Made by a program: the position numbers and the translations under genes. From assembly GCF_034353875.1 (NCBI RefSeq), contig NZ_CP133784.1:3376501-3440500 (forward strand): a stretch of 64,000 bases of DNA, in the 5' to 3' direction. Below, in pieces: positions 16,496 through 25,503 of the stretch. The notes under the pieces are model-generated. The model searched no databases and had not been told where the DNA came from. It worked only from the letters and a program-made list of their open reading frames with translations. Within the stretch, counting starts at the first letter, position 1. Every line of letters begins with the position of its first letter. This DNA comes from Pseudomonas sp. MH9.2. Lineage in GTDB: Bacteria > Pseudomonadota > Gammaproteobacteria > Pseudomonadales > Pseudomonadaceae.

Positions 16496-16537
16496 ACGGG
16501 AGAGTTGCAGGTCGTGATTTAAAGCTCTGTGGTGTAT

Positions 16538-17257
16538 TTAATCAGCGACGCCACTGACGTTAAGTGCGCGTGGTGGCGCCCAGCGCGACGTGTTGCCCAC
16601 CCGGTCGATAATGCAGTAAGTCACTTCCAGCTGATGGTCTTCGCCGCCTTCCAGAATCAATGCCGGCGGAATATTCAATGTAATAGGCTTGCCCACATCG
16701 CTGGCATCGATGGCTGGCAGATCCATGCGTACATCCCCCCAGCGCAGGGTGATTTCATCTTTGGCGGCCATGTTTTGGTACGCTTCAATGGTCAGCTCAA
16801 CACCCTGTCGTCGCTGTTTTGCGGTGAGCCCGTGGCGCAGCAGAGTGTCGGGTACAGCCAAGGGCGCGAGGCTCTGGTTTTCTTCGGGGCTCAACGGGTT
16901 GGGGTGACCACCAGGGCAATCGAGTTTTACCCATACATCTATGCTCGCGGAGAGCGACGGCGTACTGCCGATCTTTTGGATCTGGTACCAGATTTTGACC
17001 TTGCCGCTCTGTAAAAAACTTTCCGGGACACGCAGTGCCAGGGTCTCGCCGATATCTGCGGTCGTCAGCAGCTTTGATGCAACGTAACGGCCACCCCAGA
17101 ACAGTTCGATCAGGTCGCCCTCGTCCATGGCCGCATAAGGCTTGATAGTGACCCGCAGATGCGCGGCGGCACTCACGCCAATACCGTGCTTGTTTGCTTG
17201 GGGCAAATAAGGGGCATGCAGTTTGATCTGATGGGACGTTTGGGTCGCACAAGCCAT
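16538..17257 (-). CDS. Two-repeat beta-sandwich-like hypothetical protein
   Basis: 239 residues, no recognised function. It consists of two related units of about 100 residues. Unit one runs from about RVTIKPYAAMDEGDLIELFWGG to VWVKLDCPGG, unit two from ELTIEAYQNMAAKDEITLRWGD to ALNVSG. Each has a GD(L)I-L-WG core, then a DIG/DVGK step and a VWYQI/VTYCI strand, which suggests Ig-like folds of the sort seen in large Pseudomonas adhesin-like proteins. No signal peptide is visible (MACATQTSHQIKLHAPYLP). It stands between the monooxygenase promoter and the cystine operon; a link to sulfur is not shown. Confidence 0.65.
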   Translation of the reverse strand: MACATQTSHQIKLHAPYLPQANKHGIGVSAAAHLRVTIKPYAAMDEGDLIELFWGGRYVASKLLTTADIGETLALRVPESFLQSGKVKIWYQIQKIGSTPSLSASIDVWVKLDCPGGHPNPLSPEENQSLAPLAVPDTLLRHGLTAKQRRQGVELTIEAYQNMAAKDEITLRWGDVRMDLPAIDASDVGKPITLNIPPALILEGGEDHQLEVTYCIIDRVGNTSRWAPPRALNVSGVAD

Positions 17258-17493
17258 GTTGAATACTCCTCGTGATCAGCGGCTAACACGCGGCGCCGCG
17301 GATACCTCTATGAATGGATATCAATGAATCGTGATAGCCAGCTAAGAGAGGATGGGAACGAGTGTCAAGGCAGTGCGAGCGTGAAACGCGAGCTTCGGAT
17401 GGAATCAGACAGTTCCTACATTTGTACGGCTTGTGGGTTACTTGGGTCTCAGTACTGCGTCCTACTCAGCAACCCCAAGAAATGTCAGGCGCG
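17258..17493. other. Intergenic stretch, no gene seen
   Basis: About 236 bp upstream of the two-repeat protein gene and before the cystine-operon terminator. It should hold the promoter of the minus-strand hypothetical gene, but I see no convincing -35/-10 pair. Short plus-strand frames here have no ribosome site or familiar protein. Confidence 0.5.
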
Positions 17494-17527
17494 AAAAAAA
17501 ACAGCGCCGGGTGAGCGCTGTTTTTTG
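17494..17527 (-). terminator. Bidirectional-looking terminator after tcyN
   Basis: AACAGCGC (17500-17507), loop CGGGTGA, GCGCTGTT (17515-17522), with an A run on one side and a T run on the other. It closes the cystine operon on the minus strand 17 bp past its stop. Confidence 0.85.
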
Positions 17528-17543
17528 TTATCTGCAGGGTTGA

Positions 17544-18287
17544 TCAGTGCCTGCTTCGTTCCAGAAACTGGCGAGTCCGCTCTTCCTTAGGGTTGGCAAA
17601 CAGCGCCTTGGCGTCGCCTTGTTCAACGATCACGCCCTTGTCGATAAAGATCACCCGGTTGGCGACATCCCGGGCAAAACTCATCTCGTGAGTCACGATG
17701 ACCATGGTGCGTTTCTCTTCCGCCAGGGCGCGGATGGTCGTCAATACTTCACCCACCAACTCCGGGTCCAGCGCTGAGGTGGGCTCATCGAACAGAATGA
17801 CCTCGGGCTCCATGGCCAAGGCGCGGGCAATCGCTACCCGCTGTTGCTGGCCGCCGGACAGTCGCCGTGGGTACGCGTCTTCCTTGCCGGCCAGGCCGAC
17901 CTTGGCCAGCAGCTTACGCGCCAGCGCCTCGGCTTGCGGGCGGGGCATTTTTTTTACCACCAGCGGGCCTTCCATCACGTTTTCCAGCGCGGTGCGATGG
18001 GGGAACAGGTTGAAGTTCTGAAAGACGAAACCCACGTGCTGGCGCAGTTGTCGAATCAAGCCTTGCTGCTGACTCAGCGGGCGACTGCCATCGATCTCGA
18101 TGTCACCGACGATGATCTTGCCGCTGGTGGGTTCTTCGAGAAAATTGAGGCAACGCAACAGGGTGGTTTTACCGGAACCGCTGGGTCCGATGATGGCCAC
18201 AACCTCGCCAGCTTCGACGGTCAAATCGATGCCGTTGAGTACCGTCTGCCCTTTGAATTTCTTGGTCAGTTTTTCAACCACGATCAT
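17544..18287 (-). CDS. tcyN: Cystine ABC transporter ATPase TcyN
   Basis: Polar amino-acid ABC ATPase, 247 residues. Walker [18 protein letters not shown] signature, Walker [13 protein letters not shown], switch His in VTHEMSFA. E. coli TcyN/YecC, its likely equivalent, is about 250 residues. The assignment to cystine rests on the neighbours: a permease 3 bp upstream, an FliY/TcyJ-type binding protein, and a D-cysteine desulfhydrase gene, the same set as in the E. coli fliY-dcyD-tcyLN region. Confidence 0.9.
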   Translation of the reverse strand: MIVVEKLTKKFKGQTVLNGIDLTVEAGEVVAIIGPSGSGKTTLLRCLNFLEEPTSGKIIVGDIEIDGSRPLSQQQGLIRQLRQHVGFVFQNFNLFPHRTALENVMEGPLVVKKMPRPQAEALARKLLAKVGLAGKEDAYPRRLSGGQQQRVAIARALAMEPEVILFDEPTSALDPELVGEVLTTIRALAEEKRTMVIVTHEMSFARDVANRVIFIDKGVIVEQGDAKALFANPKEERTRQFLERSRH

Positions 18288-18290
18288 GCT

Positions 18291-18959
18291 TCAAGACTCC
18301 TGATCATGTCGGTTGACCCTCGCTTCCAGGCGGTGCTGCAGGTGCGCGAGCAGGCTGGCAAGGATCCAGTAGATCAGTGCGGCGGCAAGGTACATGGTGA
18401 AAATTTCGAAGGTCCGCGCAGTGATCAACTGTGCCTGACGGAACAGCTCGGGCACCTGAATGGTTGCCGCCAACGCGGTGTCCTTGACCAGTGAAATGAA
18501 GCTGTTGCCCAGCGGCGGCAAAGCGGTTCTCGCGGCTTGCGGAAGAATCGCCCGGCGCATGGTTTGCGCACGGGTCATGCCGATGCTGGCCGCAGCTTCC
18601 CATTGTCCGCGATCCACTGCGCCAATGGCTGAACGCAGAATTTCGCAGGCATAAGCGCCCATGTTCAGGGAAAAACCGATCAGCGCTGCGGGCAGCGGGT
18701 CCAGTTCTATCCCCAGTTGTGGCAGGCCGTAATAGATCATGAACAACTGGACGAGCAAGGGTGTGCCGCGAAAGAACGACACATATACCCGTGCAATTCC
18801 GCTCAGCAGCTTGAGGTGCGATAAACGCATCAATGCCAGGCCGAAGCCCAGCAGCAAGCCGAAGAACATCCCGCCCAGACTGAGGATGACCGTGAAATAT
18901 GCGCCCTTAAGCAGAAAGGGCGCGGAGTCCAGCGCTAGCTTCAGACTCTCTTCAATCAT
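18291..18959 (-). CDS. tcyL: Cystine ABC transporter permease TcyL
   Basis: HisM/GlnP-type permease, 222 residues, matching the usual length of TcyL/YecS. Helices include AYFTVILSLGGMFFGLLLGF, and the EAA loop is EAAASIGMTRAQTMRRAILPQAAR with GNSFISLVKDTALA following, a classic amino-acid-permease motif. The ATG overlaps the binding-protein stop by 4 bp (ATGA). Confidence 0.92.
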   Translation of the reverse strand: MIEESLKLALDSAPFLLKGAYFTVILSLGGMFFGLLLGFGLALMRLSHLKLLSGIARVYVSFFRGTPLLVQLFMIYYGLPQLGIELDPLPAALIGFSLNMGAYACEILRSAIGAVDRGQWEAAASIGMTRAQTMRRAILPQAARTALPPLGNSFISLVKDTALAATIQVPELFRQAQLITARTFEIFTMYLAAALIYWILASLLAHLQHRLEARVNRHDQES

Positions 18960-19753
18960 TGGGTCACGTCAGAGCCAAAGTACTTCTGCGACAACTTGGC
19001 GAGGGTCCCGTCGGCACGCAGTTTGTCGATGGCTTTGTTGATGGCGGCGACCAACTCGGGCTCGCCTTTGCGTATCGCGATACCGGATTCCTGGCGGGAA
19101 AACGGCGCGCCGGACACGGCTAGCTTGTCATTGGTTTTTTTGACCATTTCGAATGCGGCCAGACGGTCAACGAGGATCGCGTCAGTGCGGCCGGCGATCA
19201 GGTCCTGGAATTTGGTAGGGTCATCGTCATAGGTTTTGACGATGGCTTTAGGCACGTTTTCCTTGAGCCATTGTTCGTAGTTGGTGCCCAGGCCGACGCC
19301 GACTTTTTTGTCTGCAAGGGAGTCAGGTGTCGGGAACTTGCCTGCGTCCTTCTTCTGGGTCAGCGCTTGAATCCCGGAGATTGTGTAGGGCTCGGAAAAG
19401 TCGTACTTCTTCTTGCGCTCTTCGGAGATGGTCACCTGATTGATCACGACATCAAGGCGTTTGGATTCCAGCGCCGCGAGGATGCCATCCCATTTGGTCG
19501 GTTGCAGTTTGGCTTTCACCCCCAGCTCTTTGGCCAGGGCTTGGGAGAACTCGACTTCAAAGCCGTTGAGGTCGCCTTTCTCGTCCACGAAGCTGAACGG
19601 CGGATACGTGCCTTCAAGGCCGACATTGATCGTGCCGCTGTCCTTGATTTTTTGCAGCTGGTCCCCGGCGACGGCTTGCCCGATCAGGCTGGAGCCGAGC
19701 ACAAGGCTCAATGTGGAAAGAAGAAATGTCCGGCGGATGGCAGCAATGTTCAT
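18956..19753 (-). CDS. tcyJ: Cystine-binding periplasmic protein TcyJ (FliY)
   Basis: Periplasmic amino-acid-binding protein, about 265 residues from the ATG at 19753, which has AAGGGG just upstream. The signal peptide ends around QAVAG (about residue 27). Blocks GTYPPFSFVDEKGDLNGFEVEFSQ and KWDGILAALESKRLDVVINQVTIS are typical of the family, with the cystine-type QALTQKK and DPTKFQDLIAGRTDAILVDRLAA segments. It delivers L-cystine (or D-cystine) to TcyLN. It heads the tcyJLN operon and is preceded by a 182-bp AT-rich promoter region. Confidence 0.92.
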   Translation of the reverse strand: MNIAAIRRTFLLSTLSLVLGSSLIGQAVAGDQLQKIKDSGTINVGLEGTYPPFSFVDEKGDLNGFEVEFSQALAKELGVKAKLQPTKWDGILAALESKRLDVVINQVTISEERKKKYDFSEPYTISGIQALTQKKDAGKFPTPDSLADKKVGVGLGTNYEQWLKENVPKAIVKTYDDDPTKFQDLIAGRTDAILVDRLAAFEMVKKTNDKLAVSGAPFSRQESGIAIRKGEPELVAAINKAIDKLRADGTLAKLSQKYFGSDVTQ

Positions 19754-19919
19754 GACGAGCCCCTTATGGTGTTTTGAGCGACAGGCAAGAATCAGACCCA
19801 ATGAACGCTACTGCGGCCTTGAAACTTAATCCAGTTATTTCAGGCGACTTTATTCCCTTAGTGAGCCTTCACAGGGCGTGGCTAATCCTGCACGCCGTGT
19901 GACTATAGGGGCTGCTGCA

Positions 19920-19970
19920 TATGAATTAAAATAATTAAAAATAATTTATATATTTCTAATTGGAATATGG
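19920..19970 (-). promoter_or_regulatory. AT-rich promoter region of the cystine operon
   Basis: On the minus strand, CATATTCC (plus-strand GGAATATG at 19962-19969) leads into a long AT-rich tract (AATTAGAAATATATAAATT...). The arrangement is like that before the SfnB-type operon and the dioxygenase operon. A shared sulfur regulator is inferred. Confidence 0.35.
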
Positions 19971-19985
19971 AGGCTGGCTGGAAAA

Positions 19986-20984
19986 TCAGCCCGAAAAGGC
20001 GCCGGGATAAGCGAACAAGGCCGGCGCGCCGCCCGTGTGCAGGAAGATGATCGGACCCTCATTGAAGCGCTGGCGACCGATGCCGTCGAGCAGCCCAGAC
20101 ATGGCTTTGCCGGTGTACACAGGATCGAGCAACAGGCCTTCCTGGCTGGCGACCAGCTTGATTGTGGCCAGGGTGCCCGCGTTGGGTGCGCCGTAACCGG
20201 GTGCGAAATATTCATCCCACAGGTCGATCTTGAAGCTGCTCGGCAGATTGATGCCCAGTAACTCTGCAGTTCTCTGTGCCAGTCCTTCGACTTTCGGCCG
20301 CTGGGCTTCTTCGCTACGTGACACGGTAACGCCCACCACAGGCAACCGGGGCAACGCTTCGCTGAGTCCCAAGGCCAGGCCGCTTTGCGTGCCCGCACTG
20401 CCAGACGCGAGGACCACGGCGGCAAATGTCAGCCCGGTCTGCTCGATTTGTTCGGCCAACTCCAGCCCTGCGCGCACATACCCCAGCGCGCCCAACGCGT
20501 TGGAGCCACCAATCGGCACCGAATAAGGCTTTTTGCCGCCAGCCCGCAGACGGGCGGCGAGGGCATGCAGTTGCTCATCGGCGTTATCCAGGTTCTCGAC
20601 CAGCTCGACCTTGGCGTCGAACAGGTCCAGTAACAGGCGGTTGCCATTGCTCAAGTAGCTGGTGTCGGTGCTGGCGATGGGGTTTTCCAGCAGCGCGACG
20701 CAACCCAGGCCCAGACGTGCAGCCAGCGCGGCCGTCTGGCGCACGTGGTTGGACTGGATTCCTCCGGCGGTAATCAACGTGTCGGCACCTTGGGCCAACG
20801 CGTCGGCAGCCAGGTATTCGAGCTTGCGCACCTTGTTGCCGCCCAGTGCCAGTGTGGTGGTGTCATCGCGTTTGACATAAATATCCCGGCCGGTCCAGGC
20901 AGACAGACGCTCCAGTTTTTCCAGTGGAGTGGGGGCGCCGAGCAATTTCAGGCGGTTAAAACGAGCGAGCTGTTGTTTGATCAT
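19986..20984 (-). CDS. dcyD: D-cysteine desulfhydrase
   Basis: PLP enzyme that converts D-cysteine to pyruvate, sulfide and ammonia; 332 residues from the ATG at 20984 (a TTG three codons upstream is the alternative). The PLP-lysine motif is [67 protein letters not shown] and LFAYPG agree block by block with E. coli DcyD from memory. It lies upstream of, and in line with, the cystine importer, as in enteric bacteria, so imported D-cystine would serve as a sulfur source. Confidence 0.92.
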   Translation of the reverse strand: MIKQQLARFNRLKLLGAPTPLEKLERLSAWTGRDIYVKRDDTTTLALGGNKVRKLEYLAADALAQGADTLITAGGIQSNHVRQTAALAARLGLGCVALLENPIASTDTSYLSNGNRLLLDLFDAKVELVENLDNADEQLHALAARLRAGGKKPYSVPIGGSNALGALGYVRAGLELAEQIEQTGLTFAAVVLASGSAGTQSGLALGLSEALPRLPVVGVTVSRSEEAQRPKVEGLAQRTAELLGINLPSSFKIDLWDEYFAPGYGAPNAGTLATIKLVASQEGLLLDPVYTGKAMSGLLDGIGRQRFNEGPIIFLHTGGAPALFAYPGAFSG

Positions 20985-21199
20985 GGTGGTCAATTGGCCG
21001 GGAAGTGAGTCGATGGACTATAGGCAACCGACTGAGCCCTGTGCAACATTTGCAGGAATGAACGGTGTTCGGCAAAGGCCCTACGGAAATTGTTAATTTT
21101 TCGTCGCAAAAGTTTGCCGTAGAGTGGGAGCATCAGCGGCCGTTATCGTGCGACCGTGAACGTGGCTCTTTTACCTTGAATGCAGAAGGAGTGGTGAGC

Positions 21200-22153
21200 G
21201 TGAGCGATATTCCAGAGGCATCGGCCGACAGCCGTACCGATAACTGGCAGTTGCAGCAAATCGTCAACCAATTGCGTGCGGCGCGTGATGACTGGCGCAC
21301 GCGTAATGGGCGTGTGAGTGGTGAGCATGGCGGTCGTGAGCTGCCTTCACGAGCGGCCATGCGCGACATTCTCGAAGCACTGTGTGGGGCGTTGTTCCCG
21401 ATGCGCCTGGGGCCGGTGGACTTGCGCGAAGAGAGCGAGGACTTCTACGTCGGCCATACCCTCGACGTGTCCCTCAATGCGTTGTTGGCGCAGGCTCGCC
21501 TGGAACTGCGCTATGTGGCGCGTCAACATGGCAAGAACGTCGCCGCTGCCGACACGCACGCGGTGCAGCTGATTCAGGATTTCGCCAGCGCCTTGCCGGT
21601 GATTCGCCGTTTGCTGGACACCGACGTGCTGGCGGCCTACCACGGCGACCCGGCTGCGCGCAGCGTCGACGAAGTGTTGCTGTGCTATCCGGGCATTCTG
21701 GCGGTCATTCATCACCGCTTGGCGCACCACCTGTACCGCGCCGGCCTGCCGTTGCTGGCACGGATCAGTTCGGAGATTGCACACTCGGCCACCGGCATCG
21801 ACATCCACCCCGGCGCGCAGATTGGCCAGAGCTTCTTTATCGATCACGGGACAGGTGTGGTCATCGGTGAAACCGCGATCATCGGCGAACGTGTGCGCAT
21901 CTATCAGGCTGTGACTCTGGGCGCGAAACGCTTCCCGGCGGACGAAGACGGTCAATTGCAAAAAGGCCACGCCCGTCATCCGATAGTCGAAGACGACGTG
22001 GTGATCTATGCCGGTGCGACCATTCTTGGGCGCATCACCATCGGCGAAGGTTCGACCATTGGCGGCAACGTCTGGCTGACCCGCAGCGTACCGGCTGGCT
22101 GCAACCTGACCCAGGCTAACCTGTTGCAGCAGGATGATGGGTGTCAGAAGTAG
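21200..22153 (+). CDS. epsC: Serine O-acetyltransferase EpsC
   Basis: Left-handed beta-helix acetyltransferase that makes O-acetylserine from L-serine and acetyl-CoA, the first step of cysteine synthesis; 317 residues. The GTG at 21200 is chosen because AGGAG lies 8 bases before it; the frame is open to 21065. Seen are SAEIAHSATGIDIHPGAQIG (split), FIDHGTGVVIGETAIIG, VTLGAKRF, KGHARHPIVEDDVVIYAGATILG and the closing GGNVWLTRSVP hexapeptide turns. The long N-terminal domain (about 190 residues) is typical of EpsC rather than short CysE. It supplies the acceptor for sulfide released by the neighbouring genes. Confidence 0.93.
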   Translation: MSDIPEASADSRTDNWQLQQIVNQLRAARDDWRTRNGRVSGEHGGRELPSRAAMRDILEALCGALFPMRLGPVDLREESEDFYVGHTLDVSLNALLAQARLELRYVARQHGKNVAAADTHAVQLIQDFASALPVIRRLLDTDVLAAYHGDPAARSVDEVLLCYPGILAVIHHRLAHHLYRAGLPLLARISSEIAHSATGIDIHPGAQIGQSFFIDHGTGVVIGETAIIGERVRIYQAVTLGAKRFPADEDGQLQKGHARHPIVEDDVVIYAGATILGRITIGEGSTIGGNVWLTRSVPAGCNLTQANLLQQDDGCQK

Positions 22154-22183
22154 GGCGCTGAGTCGCCTGACACCTCATTCTCA

Positions 22184-22226
22184 TGAATGAATTCGCTCCC
22201 ACAGAGATTGCTTTTCTGTGGGAACG
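22184..22226. repeat. REP-like hairpin fragment
   Basis: TCCCACAG (22197-22204) pairs with CTGTGGGA (22215-22222), preceded by GAATGAATTCGC, the flanking sequence seen again at 26822. It is a relic or short form of the Pseudomonas REP family, and lies 30 bp after epsC. There is no T run, so a terminator role is doubtful. Confidence 0.6.
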
Positions 22227-22308
22227 ATTAGTGCTCTCCATGCGTCACACCTCCATACCAAGCGAGCGACAACCCGCCTGCGATTAGTCCTCGCGGGGCC
22301 ATTTATGT

Positions 22309-22334
22309 TTAACTTGACCGTTCGTTCAAGTTAA
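22309..22334. promoter_or_regulatory. BetI-like operator before betT
   Basis: A 26-bp near-palindrome built from TTAACTTGA and TTCAAGTTAA arms around CCGTTCG; 11 of 13 half-site positions match. It resembles the TetR-type operator of the choline repressor BetI (TTGAAC/GTTCAA cores). It lies 93 bp before a choline transporter gene, so choline-responsive repression is likely. No betI gene is in the window. Confidence 0.7.
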
Positions 22335-22426
22335 ATTCGGTGGTTCGCTGCCCGCTCACAACAGGAGGCTTACCCCTTGAGTTCGTTTTTCCCGGTTACT
22401 TCCCTCTTCCATGAGGCGCAGTCCCT

Positions 22427-24427
22427 ATGAGTGCGCCTACCCCGCAGGTCAGCAGCCAAGTTCGGATGAATCCGCCGGTTTTTTATTTTGCGGCGGGTTT
22501 CATTTTGCTGTTCGGGCTGCTGGTGATTGTCTTTCCGCAACGCTCCGGCGAGTGGTTACTGGCGGCGCAAAACTGGGCGGCCAACACGGTCGGCTGGTAT
22601 TACATGCTGGCGATGACCCTGTATCTGGTCTTCGTGGTGGTCACCGCCTTGTCTGGCTACGGCAAGATCAAGCTCGGTGCCGACCACGACGAACCCGAGT
22701 TCAGTTATTTGTCCTGGGCCGGCATGTTGTTCGCTGCCGGGATCAGCATCACCCTGTTCTTTTTCTGCGTTTCCGAGCCGCTCACCCACATGCTGCAACC
22801 GCCACAGGGCGAGGGCGGTACCACCGAGTCGGCGCGACAGGCCATGCAGCTGCTGTTTCTGCATTGGGGTTTGCATGGTTGGGGTGTGTTCGCGTTTGTC
22901 GGCATGGCGTTGGCGTATTTCGCCTATCGGCATAACCTGCCGCTGGCCTTGCGCTCGGCGTTGTACCCGCTGATCGGCAAGCGCATCAACGGTCCTATTG
23001 GCTATGCGGTGGATGGTTTCGGCATCATCGCCACGGTGTTCGGGCTGGGCGCCGACATGGGCTTTGGCGTACTGCACCTTAATTCAGGCCTCGACTATCT
23101 GTTCGGTATGCCACATACCCAATGGATTCAGGTGGGGTTGATCACCCTGATGATGGGGGCGGCGATTCTGGTGGCCATCGCGGGCGTGGACAAGGGCGTG
23201 CGCGTCATGTCCGACATCAACATGTTGTTGGCCTGCGCGCTGCTGCTGTTCGTGTTGTTCGCCGGTCCCACCCAGCATCTGCTGAACACGCTGGTGCAGA
23301 ACATCGGTGATTACCTGGGCGCGCTGCCCACCAAGAGTTTCGATGTTTACGCCTACGATAAAACCGGCGACTGGCTGGGCAGCTGGACCGTGTTTTATTG
23401 GGCATGGTGGATCGCGTGGTCGCCCTTTGTCGGGCTGTTTATTGCGCGTATTTCCCGTGGCCGCACCATCCGTGAGTTCGTCTGCGGCGTGCTCTTGATT
23501 CCGCTGGGTTTCACCTTGGCCTGGATGTCGATTTTTGGTAACAGCGCCATTGACCAGGTACTCAATCACGGGATGGTCGCGCTCGGGCAGTCAGCCATCG
23601 ACGACCCTTCGATGACCCTCTACCTGCTGCTGGAAAACTACCCGTGGAGCAAAACTGTCATTGCCGTGACGGTGTTCATCAGCTTTGTGTTCTTTGTCAC
23701 CTCGGCGGATTCTGGCACCGTGGTGCTGTCGACCCTGTCCGCGCGTGGCGGGAGTGCAGACGAGGATGGACCGAAATGGCTGCGGGTGTTCTGGGGCGTA
23801 GCGACTGCCCTGATCACCAGCGGGTTGTTGTTTGCTGGCAGTATCGATTCGCTGAAATCGGCGGTGGTGCTGACGTCGTTGCCGTTCTCGCTGATTCTGT
23901 TGCTGATGATGTGGGGGCTGCACAAGGCTTTCTATCTGGAGTCGCAGCGGCAAATCGCCCAGCTGCATTCGCTGGCGCCGGTGTCCGGCTCGCGCCTTGG
24001 GCGTGGCGGGTGGCGACAGCGCTTGACCCAGGCTGTGCACTTCCCGTCACGCGACGAGGTCTATCGTTTCCTTGAGCAGACGGTGCGTCCGGCCATCGAA
24101 GAGGTCACGGCGGTGTTCGTCGAGAAGGGCCTGAAGGTGGTGACCCAGCCCGATCCGAGCAACGACAGCGTCAGCCTGGAAGTCGGCCACGGCGACGAGC
24201 GTCCGTTCATCTATCACGTGATGATGCGCGGTTATTTCACGCCGACCTTTGCTCGCGCCGGCATGGGTTCGAAAGGCATGAACAATCGGCGTTACTACCG
24301 CGCCGAAGTTCACTTGAGTGAAGGCAGTCAGGATTACGATCTGGTCGGCTACACCAGGGAGCAGGTGATCAACGACATCCTTGACCAATACGAGCGGCAC
24401 TTGCAGTTCCTGCATTTGGTGCGCTGA
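22427..24427 (+). CDS. betT: BCCT-family choline transporter (BetT type)
   Basis: Secondary transporter of the betaine/carnitine/choline family, 666 residues, 12 predicted helices. The start MNPPVFYFAAGFILLFGL and the core WTVFYWAWWIAWSPFVGLFIARISRGRTIREF signature are characteristic. A long cytoplasmic C-terminus of about 150 residues (from about residue 515, ending YERHLQFLHLVR) is typical of BetT-type rather than short BCCT proteins and mediates osmotic control in relatives. It imports choline for glycine betaine synthesis or catabolism. A BetI-like operator precedes it. Confidence 0.9.
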   Translation: MSAPTPQVSSQVRMNPPVFYFAAGFILLFGLLVIVFPQRSGEWLLAAQNWAANTVGWYYMLAMTLYLVFVVVTALSGYGKIKLGADHDEPEFSYLSWAGMLFAAGISITLFFFCVSEPLTHMLQPPQGEGGTTESARQAMQLLFLHWGLHGWGVFAFVGMALAYFAYRHNLPLALRSALYPLIGKRINGPIGYAVDGFGIIATVFGLGADMGFGVLHLNSGLDYLFGMPHTQWIQVGLITLMMGAAILVAIAGVDKGVRVMSDINMLLACALLLFVLFAGPTQHLLNTLVQNIGDYLGALPTKSFDVYAYDKTGDWLGSWTVFYWAWWIAWSPFVGLFIARISRGRTIREFVCGVLLIPLGFTLAWMSIFGNSAIDQVLNHGMVALGQSAIDDPSMTLYLLLENYPWSKTVIAVTVFISFVFFVTSADSGTVVLSTLSARGGSADEDGPKWLRVFWGVATALITSGLLFAGSIDSLKSAVVLTSLPFSLILLLMMWGLHKAFYLESQRQIAQLHSLAPVSGSRLGRGGWRQRLTQAVHFPSRDEVYRFLEQTVRPAIEEVTAVFVEKGLKVVTQPDPSNDSVSLEVGHGDERPFIYHVMMRGYFTPTFARAGMGSKGMNNRRYYRAEVHLSEGSQDYDLVGYTREQVINDILDQYERHLQFLHLVR

Positions 24428-24430
24428 TGC

Positions 24431-24471
24431 AAAAAAAAGCGCCTGAATGCCCCGATGATCGGGCTTCAGGC
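24431..24471 (-). terminator. Terminator of the SDR gene overlapping its stop
   Basis: GCCTGAATGCCCCGAT and ATCGGGCTTCAGGC form a long stem, with eight A (T on the minus strand) after it. The stop codon of the minus-strand SDR gene (24466-24468) lies inside the stem. Confidence 0.85.
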
Positions 24472-25233
24472 CAGCCCGCCGTTGGCGCGCAAAATCTGCC
24501 CGTTGACCCAGCCGGCATCCGGGCCGACGAGGAAGGAGACGACGTTGGCGATGTCTTCTGGCTGACCCAGGCGTTGCAACGGTGGCATCTTGGCGAACTG
24601 CTGGATCTGCTCTTCGCTTTTACCGTGCAGGAACAACTCAGTCGCAACGGGCCCAGGCGCGACGGCGTTGACGGTGATGTTGCGGCCGCGCAGTTCTTTG
24701 GCAAACACATGGGTGAAGGATTCGACGGCCGCCTTGGTGGCGTTGTAGATCGCGTAACCCGGCAGGTTCAGTGCCAGGGCGGTGCTGGAGAAATTGACGA
24801 TACGACCGTCGTCATTCATCCGCGTAGCGGCTTCCCGCAGGGTGTTGAAGGTGCCACGCGTGTTGATCCCGAAGGTCTGTTCGAACAACTCGTCGCTGGT
24901 GTCGGCCAAGGGGGAGGGATTCATCACGCCTGCGTTATTGATCAGCACGTCGACACGGCCCAGTTGCTGTTCGGTCACGTCGAACAGAGTGCGCACGTCG
25001 GCCGCGTTCGATACGTCAGCCTTGATGGCAACAGCCTGGCCGCCGTTGGCGACGATCCGGGCGACCAAGGTGTCGGCTTCGGCAGCACTGTTGGCGTAGT
25101 TGACGGCGATGGCGAAACCGTCGGCAGCCAGACGCTTGGCGATTTCAGCGCCAATGCCGCGTGATGCGCCGGTAACGATAGCGACTTTGCGCGCGCGGGT
25201 GTGAGTGGCCTGATTCTGGGTAGTAGGGATCAT
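24466..25233 (-). CDS. Short-chain dehydrogenase/reductase
   Basis: Classical SDR, 255 residues from the ATG at 25233, which has AGGAGG 7 bases upstream. The NAD(P)-binding motif is TGASRGIG, NNAG is at LINNAGVMNPS, the catalytic Ser is in NFSSTAL, and Tyr-xxx-Lys is YAIYNATKAAVE. The cofactor arm and substrate cannot be told by eye. It stands alone, divergent from the aldo-keto reductase gene. Confidence 0.88.
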   Translation of the reverse strand: MIPTTQNQATHTRARKVAIVTGASRGIGAEIAKRLAADGFAIAVNYANSAAEADTLVARIVANGGQAVAIKADVSNAADVRTLFDVTEQQLGRVDVLINNAGVMNPSPLADTSDELFEQTFGINTRGTFNTLREAATRMNDDGRIVNFSSTALALNLPGYAIYNATKAAVESFTHVFAKELRGRNITVNAVAPGPVATELFLHGKSEEQIQQFAKMPPLQRLGQPEDIANVVSFLVGPDAGWVNGQILRANGGLA

Positions 25234-25503
25234 GCTGCACCTCCTGACTGAATGTGTTTGTAGATTCACATGTTTATTCAGGGCGATAAATGGCCGTAAA
25301 TTGCCTTTACTGTTCAATAAATCTCAACAATACAGTGCAGTACGGGGGCGTCTTGATTAGTCGGACTATTGGGGTGGGGCGCTTACGGGTATGCTCGGTC
25401 AGCTCGCCTGACCCCGTTGCAGCAATCGGTGTATTAAAAAAAGCAGGAACTGCGAGCTACGTTCAGGGGTCGCACCCATGCACCTTTAACGAGAGAGGAT
25501 TCG

